In this document: positions 41,370-50,326 of the stretch, in pieces
How positions within the stretch are numbered: the stretch's first letter is position 1
How the letters are laid out: each line of letters begins with the position of its first letter
IMG/VR virus record: IMGVR_UViG_3300010885_011634
Coordinates: 1 to 64,000 of that record
Strand: one strand, 5' to 3'
Length of the DNA stretch: 64,000 nucleotides
Source: a virus
The notes under the pieces: generated by a model
The model's database searches: none
What the model was told of the DNA's origin: nothing
Seen by the model: the letters and a program-made list of their open reading frames with translations, nothing else
Program-made: the position numbers and the translations under genes

Positions 41370-42014
41370 TTAACCTTGTGTACCTAAAGCGCCTGTAATT
41401 GCTTGTGTAGCGATCTGACGTCCAACTGCTGCGCCAATACCACCTTCTAAGCTAGTAGCTGTCTTATCAGCACCCCATTGTTCCATATTATCGAAACGAA
41501 TTGTAAGTGCTACTGTTGCTTCTTCATTAGTACCGTATGCTAATTCACCGTAGTCTGCATTTTGTACAAAGCAACCATACAAGTTAATTGTTTCAAGAAC
41601 TTTTGGTGCTAGGTTAGCGTTACCGCCGTCTAGTATTTCTGTTCTCATTGTAAACTTGTAATCAACACCTGAACGTGCAGATGCTTGTTCTAAGAAGTCA
41701 AATTGTTTCTGTATTTGTTGACCAACTAGTTTTTGTACTTCGCCACTTGCATCGTCACGTAGTGTCAATGTAACTGTTTCAAAGTTTGGTTTACCAGCTA
41801 GATATACTTTAGAGTTATAAACATCTAGTGTCATTTCTTCAAAGTTTACCTTTGGTCTTGTTACGTCTTTAACTTGTTTTGTCAATTCAGTTGCTGCTGC
41901 AACGCCAAATCCTAATAAAGTAACACGGAAGCGATACTTAAGTTTTGGCATTAGCAGTACTTGCGTACCGCCTGCGGTTGGAACTGATAAATTATTTAAT
42001 GATGTAATTGCCAT
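41370..42014 (-). CDS. 19: tail tube protein, gp19-like
   Basis: A 214-aa tube subunit, somewhat longer than T4 gp19 (163 aa). LKYRFRVTLLGFG, TRPKVNFEEMTLDVYNSK and the C-terminal EATVALTIRFDNMEQWG are typical. AGGAGAG precedes the ATG, 3 nt after the sheath stop, so sheath and tube are translated from one mRNA. Its terminator follows directly. Confidence 0.9.
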   Translation of the reverse strand: MAITSLNNLSVPTAGGTQVLLMPKLKYRFRVTLLGFGVAAATELTKQVKDVTRPKVNFEEMTLDVYNSKVYLAGKPNFETVTLTLRDDASGEVQKLVGQQIQKQFDFLEQASARSGVDYKFTMRTEILDGGNANLAPKVLETINLYGCFVQNADYGELAYGTNEEATVALTIRFDNMEQWGADKTATSLEGGIGAAVGRQIATQAITGALGTQG

Positions 42015-42016
42015 TT

Positions 42017-45000
42017 TTAGATCTCTCCTGTATTCTTGACACGCAATGGAATGTAAATGAACTCAACGGCCTTAACAGGTTCAATTGCGATATCTACCCA
42101 TAGCTCATTACGATCAACCCTTGCTGCTGTGTTGTTAGTTTCATCACACACAACTGCAAAGTCATATAAAGCACGTAAGCCCACTAATTCAAGCAATAAA
42201 CTTTCAACTGCTTGTTTAATTTCATCACGTGTAATCTTATCATTTGGTTCAAAGATATATGGACGAGCTAATTTGTTTAACTGACTACGTAAGTAAACTG
42301 TTAAACGTGCTACGTTGATTCGATCTAATGCACTTGCATTTCTTGCACGAGTTTTTTGACCATAGTTAACTAAACCAACACCATTAAAGAATGTAATTGG
42401 ATTAATTTTTAAGTCATAAAGTGTATCACGTTGACCTTCATTCAGAGCAACTGTTTGGAACTCACCTGTGTTACCATCAATATAACCTACTGATGTTGCA
42501 TTAGTGATGCCGCCACGTCTTGTACCTGCTGGTGCAAACCATGGATAACTTGCATTGTCACTTAGTGCAATAGTTTTCAACATCATATGTGTTGATGGAA
42601 CAACTGCGTTTGAACCACTTAAGTCTGTTGTAAATCCGCTTGGATAAAACACAGCTAAGTATTCATCATATGTAACAATACCCATATCACCGTTATCTGT
42701 TACTAGTTCTGCGTTAGAACCCCAGTTAGTTAATGATGTAGCATCGCTTGGTAAACGTAATGGAGTGTCTGCAATAACAAATGCAGTTACACCACGATCA
42801 ATGTTTAAGTTAACTAAGTTGCTCATTAGCTCAGGATATCCTGGGCAAGCAATTAAGTTAAAGTTACGACGTTCTTCATCACGGATCTCTGCGCTTGTAT
42901 CAACTGCACTCTTAAGTGCTGCTACTACAACACCACGTTGTGCTTTGCGTAAGAATGATCCTGAACCATCTTCGTTATTTGCTGAAGCGGTAACCCAACG
43001 ATCAACTTCTGTGTAAGTGCTCATTGACATTGCAGTAACTACCGCATTACCTAATGGACTGTTTGTAGAGTCAAAACGTTGATTGTCTTCTGTTTGATCA
43101 ATAAAGTTTCTAACATATTTTTTAACGTTACCATCTGAACGACGTAGATTCCATAACAACATACCTTTTGGATATAGTGCTGGATCCGGAGCATCTGGAT
43201 CTAAATAGTTACTGGCTAATAATGTTGCAATTGAAGCTGCTGTATTGCCTGCTGCTCCGCTTGATCCCCAACGTGCATCGGCAAATAAAATGCCGCTTTC
43301 TGTTGTTTGATCTGTTTTATCAACTAATTCCCATTTCTCTGAATTAGGAACTCCTTGGATGCTGCTGTTGTAGCGATAAATTGTTGGGAAGTTTTCTAGA
43401 TCAGCTGTGCTAATCCATAAATCATTATCAACAAATGTTACACCGCCTGTGTATGGATTTGATGCTGATACTGTAGGGCCTGTTGCACTAGTACTTGCAA
43501 AATTATTTGTATATCCAACCCATGTGCGACCGTTGTGTACCATGATATCAATTTCACTAACTTCTGAATTGTACCACATTTGGCCATCTGCTGGAGCATT
43601 ATTTGGAGCCGAGCTTGCTGCTAAGAAATTATCAGCTGCTAATGGTTTCCAGTTTGAAGCTACATATTGCTCACTAGCACTGGCTGGTAGAGCATAGAAA
43701 TTTGCTGTGCCTGTTAGTGCGTCAATGTTGAAGGCTGTATACAATCTTTCTAATGCTGTTAAACTTGCACCACTTGCTGCAAAACGTAACTCACCGCCTT
43801 CCTTGTGTGTAATTACTAATTCATTGTCAGCAGTAACACCTGCTTCTAAGTAACTAGGAATTTCAACTGGATTAGCTGGATCTGAATTATCGTAACCAAA
43901 GTTTGCAATACCGTTAATTGTGTCTGCAATTGTTCTAGGATCATCAACTGTACCAGCAGCAGTAAATGTTAATGCTGTTGATACTAATGTTGCGCTGCCC
44001 GGAATACTTTGTTTAAGCGTCCAAGTCTTGTTACCACCAGCAATTAGATATGAACTTGTAACTGCTTTTGATGTGATCGAAGTTCCAGTGTTAGCACTTT
44101 TTGCTCTGACCCAAATTCTAAATGTTGCTGTTTCTGGTGAAGCATCGTATCTGTTATCTTCTAATGCATTTGTTTGAACATATAATGCACTTTGTTCAAT
44201 GTTTGCGCCACCACCTGAACGATCTAGGTAATATAATGCTGCGTGACTAGAGGCATAAATTGGAGCTGCTACTGAAACCCAAGTTTCTGTTGCAGAATTC
44301 CAACGTTTAACAATCCAACGTGCACCACTGTTTGGTTCTGTTGTCTTGATCCAGACTGATCCACTTGGACGACCGTTTGTTAATGTTCCGCTACCATCAT
44401 CATCGTCATCACCAATTTTGAAAGCTGGGATACTTGTGTGTGGGTTTTGTGTTAATTTAGGACCATGGAATGTTCCTGCTGTTAACCCAATAGCTGATAG
44501 TGACAATGTTCCGGCAGCTACCGTAATAGCATTAGTTAGTGATGAATCGCCATCATTGCCTGCTAAATCACCACCGCCCATTTGGCCAGCATCAGCATAT
44601 AGGTATAGTCTGCTGTTTACGACTCGAGCAGTAACACCATTAATTAACAAACCGTTGATAGTGTCTACTAAGCCGTTTACTGTATTATTTGGTGCCGATG
44701 CTACAGTAACTAATGTACCGTTAATTGTAAAATTACCAGCGGCAATTGCGCCAGTTACTGCTGAACTGCCTTTAATAGTAGGCCAGCTAGCTGCCCATTC
44801 TTGGCTACCAACTAATACCCAATCACCTGCATTAACGGCTGTGCCGCCACCTGCGATTCCGCCGTTTCCTGGGGACTTGTAATAAATTCTGCCATATTCT
44901 CTTGGTGCTGAAAATGTTCCAGGGCCGTCAACTGTTTGTAATACAACAGCATAATCACCAATAGAACCAACTGACTCTTTTGGTGCGTTACTGTTGATGT

Positions 45001-45529
45001 TATCGACATCGTCGTCAGTTAACACCATTGGAATTTTAACTGTAAATTTCTGACCGCCTACTACTGTTGAGGGTGAACCGTTCCACTCTTGGATACCCCA
45101 AGCTGTAGAAGTTGTGTCTACCCACCATTGGCCATCGTCTGGATTTGCTCCCGGGGCTGAAGCCGAAGCTTCTAATTGTGTTAAATCAACATCAGCCCTA
45201 ACGATAAATGCTGCGTTGCTAACTCCTAGCAAACTGTAAGCTGCTAGTAGTCCGTATTCGTTTCTTTCGCCGCCATGCACTGGATTTGTAGATGCTGTCT
45301 TTTCAAAGAAAGGTACACCAAAGTAATCTACTAGATCTTTTTGGCTTGTCATCTTAAATGCTTTTCCAGCATTTGCTTTAGTAGTCGCTGTAGCAGTGCC
45401 GGTGCCTGCTGCGTTTGTTTTATCTTGTCCTGATGCTACGACGATAAGAGGTGTTGTACCTGGTTCTGCAGGTGTGTATTGACTCTCGTCGATTACCGTA
45501 ACTTGTACTCCGGGTGATTGTAGTGCCAT
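42017..45529 (-). CDS. 18: tail sheath protein, gp18-like, very large
   Basis: At 1170 aa it is much longer than T4 gp18 (659 aa). The N-terminal SPGVQVTVIDESQYTPA and the C-terminal sheath core (about 800-1170, including NVARLTVYLRSQLNKLARPY and WVDIAIEPVKAVEFIYIP) are classic. Between them (about 125-790) lies an insertion of beta-type modules with repeated Trp/Asn-Gly motifs (about 130-150, 390-420, 645-670, 695-730), also found in two other virion proteins here. AGGAG precedes the ATG. Confidence 0.93.
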   Translation of the reverse strand: MALQSPGVQVTVIDESQYTPAEPGTTPLIVVASGQDKTNAAGTGTATATTKANAGKAFKMTSQKDLVDYFGVPFFEKTASTNPVHGGERNEYGLLAAYSLLGVSNAAFIVRADVDLTQLEASASAPGANPDDGQWWVDTTSTAWGIQEWNGSPSTVVGGQKFTVKIPMVLTDDDVDNINSNAPKESVGSIGDYAVVLQTVDGPGTFSAPREYGRIYYKSPGNGGIAGGGTAVNAGDWVLVGSQEWAASWPTIKGSSAVTGAIAAGNFTINGTLVTVASAPNNTVNGLVDTINGLLINGVTARVVNSRLYLYADAGQMGGGDLAGNDGDSSLTNAITVAAGTLSLSAIGLTAGTFHGPKLTQNPHTSIPAFKIGDDDDDGSGTLTNGRPSGSVWIKTTEPNSGARWIVKRWNSATETWVSVAAPIYASSHAALYYLDRSGGGANIEQSALYVQTNALEDNRYDASPETATFRIWVRAKSANTGTSITSKAVTSSYLIAGGNKTWTLKQSIPGSATLVSTALTFTAAGTVDDPRTIADTINGIANFGYDNSDPANPVEIPSYLEAGVTADNELVITHKEGGELRFAASGASLTALERLYTAFNIDALTGTANFYALPASASEQYVASNWKPLAADNFLAASSAPNNAPADGQMWYNSEVSEIDIMVHNGRTWVGYTNNFASTSATGPTVSASNPYTGGVTFVDNDLWISTADLENFPTIYRYNSSIQGVPNSEKWELVDKTDQTTESGILFADARWGSSGAAGNTAASIATLLASNYLDPDAPDPALYPKGMLLWNLRRSDGNVKKYVRNFIDQTEDNQRFDSTNSPLGNAVVTAMSMSTYTEVDRWVTASANNEDGSGSFLRKAQRGVVVAALKSAVDTSAEIRDEERRNFNLIACPGYPELMSNLVNLNIDRGVTAFVIADTPLRLPSDATSLTNWGSNAELVTDNGDMGIVTYDEYLAVFYPSGFTTDLSGSNAVVPSTHMMLKTIALSDNASYPWFAPAGTRRGGITNATSVGYIDGNTGEFQTVALNEGQRDTLYDLKINPITFFNGVGLVNYGQKTRARNASALDRINVARLTVYLRSQLNKLARPYIFEPNDKITRDEIKQAVESLLLELVGLRALYDFAVVCDETNNTAARVDRNELWVDIAIEPVKAVEFIYIPLRVKNTGEI

Positions 45530-45562
45530 TCCCTATTCTCCTGGTAATAGTTTTGCTCAAAG

Positions 45563-45570
45563 TATTTACC
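45563..45570 (-). promoter_or_regulatory. T4-type late promoter for sheath-tube, GGTAAATA
   Basis: Last A at 45563, +1 near 45557; a 28-nt leader with AGGAG before ATG 45529. One of the few late units with a normal ribosome site. Confidence 0.55.
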
Positions 45571-45622
45571 AGTATATTGTAAAAATGCCCTGTTATAGTA
45601 CAATATAAAGGGGCTGAAAAGG

Positions 45623-45630
45623 CTTAAATA
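45623..45630 (+). promoter_or_regulatory. T4-type late promoter, CTTAAATA, leaderless
   Basis: Last A at 45630, 6 nt before ATG 45636; divergent from the sheath promoter. Confidence 0.55.
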
Positions 45631-45635
45631 TTAAT

Positions 45636-45971
45636 ATGAGACCGCTTTGTAGGTGCGGGCAACGACCCCGTGCAGTTAATTATAAAAAAGGTGACAAAGT
45701 TTATTATAGATCTTTGTGTGAAGTCTGCATGGCCAATGGGATATATTACGGAGTGCCTCGTTGGGTACGTGCTGGATACAAAATAAAATCACAATGCGAT
45801 AAATGTGGATTTCAATCGCAACATAAAGAAGTGTTTAGAGTGTTTCATATTGATGGCGACTTAAACAACTGTCGCCATTCAAATTTGAAAACTGTATGCT
45901 CTAATTGTGTTCAGATATTAAGCAAGGAAGGGATCAACTGGCGCCAGGGCGATCTTATTGCTGATTACTAG
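45636..45971 (+). CDS. HNH-like zinc-binding protein, 111 aa
   Basis: Cys pairs (CRCG, CEVC, CDKC, CSNC) and the segment FRVFHIDGDLNNC then SNLKTVCSNC match the beta-beta-alpha-metal core of HNH nucleases: His in FHIDGD, Asn in SNL, Cys pair. The final catalytic/ligand His after the last Cys is replaced by Val, so it may be a DNA-binding or inactive relative. Conserved type in marine T4-like phages. Its last 54 nt overlap the dNMP kinase gene on the other strand. Confidence 0.7.
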   Translation: MRPLCRCGQRPRAVNYKKGDKVYYRSLCEVCMANGIYYGVPRWVRAGYKIKSQCDKCGFQSQHKEVFRVFHIDGDLNNCRHSNLKTVCSNCVQILSKEGINWRQGDLIADY

Positions 45972-46574
45972 GTCTTTAGCTTGGGTATATAAATCGTCAA
46001 TTGAACTGTTATTATCAACGATAACATCAAACCCACATCCTAACCAAGCCCATTCGCTAGCGTGTATACCTCGTAACTTCATATCGTTAAGCCCAATGTT
46101 ACTGCCGCGATTAGCTGATATAGCACTATCGTACCAATCAGGTAATTCGCCACGCTTTACCCATACAATGATGCCGCCAGCTTTTTTAATAGCATCAATT
46201 TCGTTAGGGAACCGACAATCACTGATTACTACATGGTCTTTACTATTGCGGAGTTTATTTTCTAGGCTTGCGATCCAGATATCATCATGGAAACTTTTAC
46301 GGGCAACTTCTGTGCCCCAATATTGTAAGACCCATCGTGGAGTAAGTGTTGGCATTGCTAGGCGTTCCGCCCACCATGGATCTACTTGTTCTCGCCATTC
46401 ACGGGCTTCTTTTGTACGACCTTCAAGCAGCGTTCTGTCCCAGCCAAATACTGCGGCAACAGCATCTTTTAATGTTGATGCAAAGCTCTCTCGTCTAAAT
46501 TCGTGGAAGTTAACTAGATAGTCAGCGACTGTATCTTTGCCGCTGCCAATAAAACCGCAAATACCTATAATCAT
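45918..46574 (-). CDS. 1: deoxynucleoside monophosphate kinase, gp1-like
   Basis: A 218-aa P-loop kinase: GFIGSGKDT (7-15), LID/NMP-binding region WREQVDPWWAERLA, TPRWVLQYWGTEVAR and VVISDCRFPNEIDAIKKAGG, all as in T4 gene 1 kinase (241 aa). It phosphorylates dNMPs to dNDPs for phage DNA synthesis. AGGAGAC precedes the ATG, with a consensus sigma70 promoter. The 3' end overlaps the HNH-like gene in antisense. Confidence 0.88.
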   Translation of the reverse strand: MIIGICGFIGSGKDTVADYLVNFHEFRRESFASTLKDAVAAVFGWDRTLLEGRTKEAREWREQVDPWWAERLAMPTLTPRWVLQYWGTEVARKSFHDDIWIASLENKLRNSKDHVVISDCRFPNEIDAIKKAGGIIVWVKRGELPDWYDSAISANRGSNIGLNDMKLRGIHASEWAWLGCGFDVIVDNNSSIDDLYTQAKDLVISNKIALAPVDPFLA

Positions 46575-46593
46575 AAATGTCTCCTATAAGACT

Positions 46594-46622
46594 ATTATAT
46601 TATAGATTTATTGCAATGTCAA
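46594..46622 (-). promoter_or_regulatory. early sigma70 promoter for dNMP kinase
   Basis: Minus-strand TTGACA (46622-46617), 17-bp spacer, TATAAT (46599-46594): perfect consensus; +1 near 46587. Confidence 0.88.
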
Positions 46623-46628
46623 GACTTT

Positions 46629-47384
46629 TTAGCCAATTACCCAACCCCAACCTTGGGTAGTAATACCTGTTTTAAGATCTTCCATTAGCTTTTCCATTTC
46701 TGCTGTAGCTTCGCTTTTCATCGCAGCACCATTTAGTGCGCTACCGCCTTGTGGGCCTGCAATTTGAGCAAATTTCTCACGTGCTTGTCCAAGCATCATT
46801 TTGCAGTTGGCTAATGTATAGTCTTTAATCCATTGACCCGCATAGGTATCATCAATAATAGCAAAGTCTGGTTTAACATTGTAAACTAAAAGCATTACTG
46901 ATTCTTCACCCCTAGGACGCTGGTGAATTGTTAATTTCTTACTTTGTGGATTCCAATTGAAGTTAATAAAGCTACCAAACATTTTGCCTACTAACTCTTG
47001 GTACCCTGCAAATAATTCGTAAGTTAGTAATCCGCCCATATTTGTTGAACTTAACAAATAGGTGTTGGTGTAGGCCATGTTAAATGGTTCAAATACTGTA
47101 CCACCTGTTCCGCCACCTGTGCGTGATCCAATACTGCGTCGATATATCTGACGAACTTGTTGAATTTCTGCGGGCAATATATATTCGTTAGTATCTGTTA
47201 AAAGATTTAAGAATATATAGCTTTCTTCTACAGCGTTATCACTTCGCTGACGGAATACGGCTAACGCCCGTGTTAGTGCAGTTTCATAGTGAACGGGGTC
47301 TAATTCTACATCAACCATGCCATCACCTAGCATAGCTTTACAGTAGTCATAAACGCTTTGTTTTGAAGTATCTAATTGGCTCAT
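46629..47384 (-). CDS. 13: neck protein, gp13-like (tentative)
   Basis: A 251-aa protein: VYDYCKAMLGDGMVDVELDP at the start, EESYIFLNLLTDTNEYILP, FINFNWNPQSKKLTIHQRPR and a long C-terminal helix, in the pattern of T4-like gp13 neck proteins (T4 gp13 is 309 aa). Gp13 closes the filled head and docks the tail. Position beside gp15 and sheath agrees. A late box lies 6 nt before the ATG. Confidence 0.6.
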   Translation of the reverse strand: MSQLDTSKQSVYDYCKAMLGDGMVDVELDPVHYETALTRALAVFRQRSDNAVEESYIFLNLLTDTNEYILPAEIQQVRQIYRRSIGSRTGGGTGGTVFEPFNMAYTNTYLLSSTNMGGLLTYELFAGYQELVGKMFGSFINFNWNPQSKKLTIHQRPRGEESVMLLVYNVKPDFAIIDDTYAGQWIKDYTLANCKMMLGQAREKFAQIAGPQGGSALNGAAMKSEATAEMEKLMEDLKTGITTQGWGWVIG

Positions 47385-47389
47385 ACTGT

Positions 47390-47397
47390 TATTTATC
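47390..47397 (-). promoter_or_regulatory. T4-type late promoter, GATAAATA, leaderless
   Basis: Last A at 47390, 6 nt before ATG 47384; back to back with the plus-strand box at 47403. Confidence 0.72.
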
Positions 47398-47402
47398 GTT
47401 GC

Positions 47403-47410
47403 GGTAAATA
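47403..47410 (+). promoter_or_regulatory. T4-type late promoter, GGTAAATA
   Basis: Last A at 47410, +1 near 47416, 2 nt before ATG 47418: nearly leaderless. Divergent from the gp13 promoter. Confidence 0.55.
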
Positions 47411-47417
47411 TATAACT

Positions 47418-48686
47418 ATGCCAAGACTCAGCTTATACCGTCCCGAAAAGGGCAATGATTACAAATTTATAGATAAGAATATCTGGGAAATGTTCCAGGT
47501 TGGCGGCACTGATGTACTTGTACACAAGTATATAGGGCCCGGATCTGCTGCTGGAGTTACTCCTTCTACACCCGGATACACTACGCCGGGCGAAACACAG
47601 ATACAAGATCTATTATTCCTAGAAAATCGTGATCGCAAATACGACCCAGACGTATATGTTATGCGTGGTGTTTATAACATTTCAGACATCGATTTTAACT
47701 TATCACAATTTGGACTGTTTCTACAAAACGATACAATCTTTATTAGTTTCCATATAAACGATACTGTAGAAAAATTAGGTCGTAAAATCATGGCAGGCGA
47801 TGTTATTGAACTGCCGCACTTAAAAGACGATCATGCGTTAAACGATTTACAATTTGCCCTAAAGCGTTTCTTTGTAATTGAAGAAGTTAGCCGTGCTGCT
47901 GAAGGATTTTCAGTAACATGGTACCCACACTTGTATCGTGCAAAATGTAAACCACTAGTCGACAGTCAAGAGTTCAAAGACATTTTAGATGGCGCAGCGG
48001 GTGAAGGCAGTGATCAAAGTCTGCGTGACATTATGTCAACGTATGAAAAAGAAATGCAGATTACTCAAGCGGTGCTTAACCAAGCAGAATCTGACGCTCC
48101 TCGTAGCGGATATGATACTAGTAAGTTCTATACAGTTCGTAAAGATACAGACGGTAATGCTGAATTAGTAACGGTTGACAACGATATTATTGATAGTTAT
48201 AGTGCCGACCGTACCACACAAGCAACAGATGCAGATGGCAATTTATTATTTGAAGCTGACGGAGTTACTCCAATGTATGTTGGAGTCACAGCTAGCAGTA
48301 TGCTTAAATCAGCTGACGAGAAATATTATAACGGTTATATTACCCAAGACGGGCTACCACCAAACGGTGCTCCGTTTACGGCAGGAATTGCATTTCCTGT
48401 AAATCCAACAGAAGGACAATTCTGTTTACGTAAAGATTACATGCCTAATAGATTGTTCCGCTTTAATGGAGCACGTTGGGTTAAAGTTGAGGACATTGCA
48501 CGTATGACTATGAATAATCTAGGTGCTAGCGACACAGGCACCGGTGATGTATTTGACGGCAAAGATGTACGACAAACACAGAAAACAAGTTTCATTAACA
48601 ACGAAGCTACTGCTAAGATAGACGGCCGTACAGTTCAAGAAAAACAAAGTTTATCAAAATCTCTAAGACCAAAGGCGGATGAATAA
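47418..48686 (+). CDS. virion protein of the neck/tail-completion region, 422 aa
   Basis: Start set at ATG 47418 (MPRLSLYRPEKGNDYKFID) from the late promoter; the longer frame begins in the divergent gene. FNLSQFGLFLQNDTIFISFH and RKIMAGDVIELPHLKD (about 85-135) resemble T4 gp14-type neck proteins. Residues about 330-365 carry a Trp/Asn-Gly module (LFRFNGARWVKV) shared with sheath and gp15. Assignment to gp14 is possible but not certain. Confidence 0.65.
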   Translation: MPRLSLYRPEKGNDYKFIDKNIWEMFQVGGTDVLVHKYIGPGSAAGVTPSTPGYTTPGETQIQDLLFLENRDRKYDPDVYVMRGVYNISDIDFNLSQFGLFLQNDTIFISFHINDTVEKLGRKIMAGDVIELPHLKDDHALNDLQFALKRFFVIEEVSRAAEGFSVTWYPHLYRAKCKPLVDSQEFKDILDGAAGEGSDQSLRDIMSTYEKEMQITQAVLNQAESDAPRSGYDTSKFYTVRKDTDGNAELVTVDNDIIDSYSADRTTQATDADGNLLFEADGVTPMYVGVTASSMLKSADEKYYNGYITQDGLPPNGAPFTAGIAFPVNPTEGQFCLRKDYMPNRLFRFNGARWVKVEDIARMTMNNLGASDTGTGDVFDGKDVRQTQKTSFINNEATAKIDGRTVQEKQSLSKSLRPKADE

Positions 48687-48823
48687 TGGAAAACGAAAAC
48701 AAAAAAATAACATACAAATGTGTGTGCGGATGTGAAAGACATTGCGGACATAGTTGTCAAGATTGTGAAAATTGTCCTGATTGCGAATGCAAACTTTGCC
48801 AACAGGGTAAGGAATTTAACTAA
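48686..48823 (+). CDS. cysteine-rich mini-protein, 45 aa
   Basis: ATG 48686 overlaps the upstream stop (TAATG) and its own stop overlaps the gp15 start the same way. Ten Cys in about 30 residues (CVCGCERHCGHSC, then CENCPDCECKLC) suggest one or two bound zinc ions or an iron-sulfur-like site. Tight coupling between two structural genes argues that it is real. Function unknown. Confidence 0.75.
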   Translation: MENENKKITYKCVCGCERHCGHSCQDCENCPDCECKLCQQGKEFN

Positions 48824-50319
48824 TGGATTATTTCTATGACGGGCAGGTAAGACGATATGTAACGCAGTTTATGCGTGTGTTTATCGGCTTCAAATATAAA
48901 ACAGGTGGTGATGTTCCTGAAGAACGCCACGTACCTGTAATGTATGGCGACATGACTAGACAAGTTGCTAGTATCATTAAAGACAATTCTGAAAATAAAA
49001 TGAGCACCGTTCCTCGTGTAGCTTGTTATATTTCAGGATTAGAAATGGATATGGATAGAATGTCTGATGCTAGTTTTGTCAGCAAAGTTAATATTCGTGA
49101 AAGACGTTATACTGATGTTGACGGCGACGGGTTAGCTGACTATCAAAATGTGCAAGGCGGTAATTATACTGTTGAACGTTTAATGCCTACTCCATTTAAG
49201 TTAAGCATGAAGGCAGAAATTTGGACCAGCAATACAGATCAAAAATTACAATTATTAGAACAAATTTTAGTGTTGTTTAATCCAAGTTTAGAAATTCAAA
49301 CAACGGACAACTATATTGATTGGACTAGTTTAAGTGTAATCAATTTGTCATCAATTAATTTTAGTTCAAGAACAATTCCACAAGGTGCAGATTCTGACAT
49401 TGATATTTGCAGTATGGAATTTGACATGCCCATTTATATCAGTCCGCCTGCTAAAGTTAAACGATTAGGTGTTGTAAAAAGTATTATCAATAATGTGTTC
49501 ACTGAGCAAGGTGATATTGTAAGATTAGAAGATCTTGTGTTTAACAGAAACAAAGGTACATTTGAAGCGATTCCGTTGAGATTTAGAGTGCTGTTATTCA
49601 AATCTAGTAACGGCCAACCGTACGATTATGATCTAACATTGGTAAATCCAGATGCTGCGGTGTTGGCGCTAGGGCTTGATCAAAAATCTATTAAGACCGG
49701 TGAACCGGTTGACTGGAACAGTATATTAGATGTGCAAGGCGGATATACCGCCGATAGTCAAGCATATTTCAAACAGGCAACCGGATACGATCTAGTTGGT
49801 ACTTTTGCGGTAAATTCAGTTGATCCTAGTGTAGTAGTTGTAACATTTGATCAAGATACAATTCCTCAAAACACTTCTATTGCAAGTACCGTTAACGGTA
49901 TCGATGCTAGAGGAACGGTAGATGCAATTATAGATCCTTACAAATATAATCCAGTTACTACCTATGGAAGTCGTGCAGCAATTCCGTTAGGTATTAGATT
50001 CTTGATGCTTGATGATGTTAATAACAGTGAAAATGTTGGTCAATCGTACGGAGTTTCTCCGTTTACAAATAATTATGATGGCCCAGATGCTTGGAAAAAT
50101 AGCGACGGAAACGATCCTGTAATTAAAGCAAATAGTATTATTGAATGGAATGGTAGCGCCTGGGTAACTATTTGGAATCCTGCTACAGGTGCTAATCCTA
50201 CATATCTACAAAATCTACGCACCGGCATCAAATATCGTTGGGACGGTGATCAATGGCTTAAAGCGTTTGAAGGCGAGTATGCGCCAGGATATTGGGGCTT
50301 TGTTCTAGATCCGCAATAA
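48823..50319 (+). CDS. 15: tail completion/sheath terminator, gp15-like, with C-terminal extension
   Basis: Residues 1-230 match T4 gp15 (272 aa): MDYFYDGQVRRYVTQFMRVF, VPVMYGDMTRQ, VERLMPTPFKLSMKAEIWTS, LLEQILVLFNP. Gp15 caps the sheath and joins it to the neck. Residues about 230-498 are a long extension with a Ca-type or Ig-like part and two Trp modules (IIEWNGSAWVTI, KYRWDGDQWLKA). TAATG coupling to the Cys-rich gene. Confidence 0.85.
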   Translation: MDYFYDGQVRRYVTQFMRVFIGFKYKTGGDVPEERHVPVMYGDMTRQVASIIKDNSENKMSTVPRVACYISGLEMDMDRMSDASFVSKVNIRERRYTDVDGDGLADYQNVQGGNYTVERLMPTPFKLSMKAEIWTSNTDQKLQLLEQILVLFNPSLEIQTTDNYIDWTSLSVINLSSINFSSRTIPQGADSDIDICSMEFDMPIYISPPAKVKRLGVVKSIINNVFTEQGDIVRLEDLVFNRNKGTFEAIPLRFRVLLFKSSNGQPYDYDLTLVNPDAAVLALGLDQKSIKTGEPVDWNSILDVQGGYTADSQAYFKQATGYDLVGTFAVNSVDPSVVVVTFDQDTIPQNTSIASTVNGIDARGTVDAIIDPYKYNPVTTYGSRAAIPLGIRFLMLDDVNNSENVGQSYGVSPFTNNYDGPDAWKNSDGNDPVIKANSIIEWNGSAWVTIWNPATGANPTYLQNLRTGIKYRWDGDQWLKAFEGEYAPGYWGFVLDPQ

Positions 50320-50326
50320 GTACGTG

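Noticed and set aside
44346-44882. A 178-aa plus-strand open frame within the tail sheath gene
   Set aside because: It lies fully antisense to a clear sheath gene and has Pro/Val-rich shadow composition with no start signal.
45958-46521. A 187-aa plus-strand open frame opposite dNMP kinase
   Set aside because: The kinase on the other strand has all family motifs and a promoter; the antisense frame has none.
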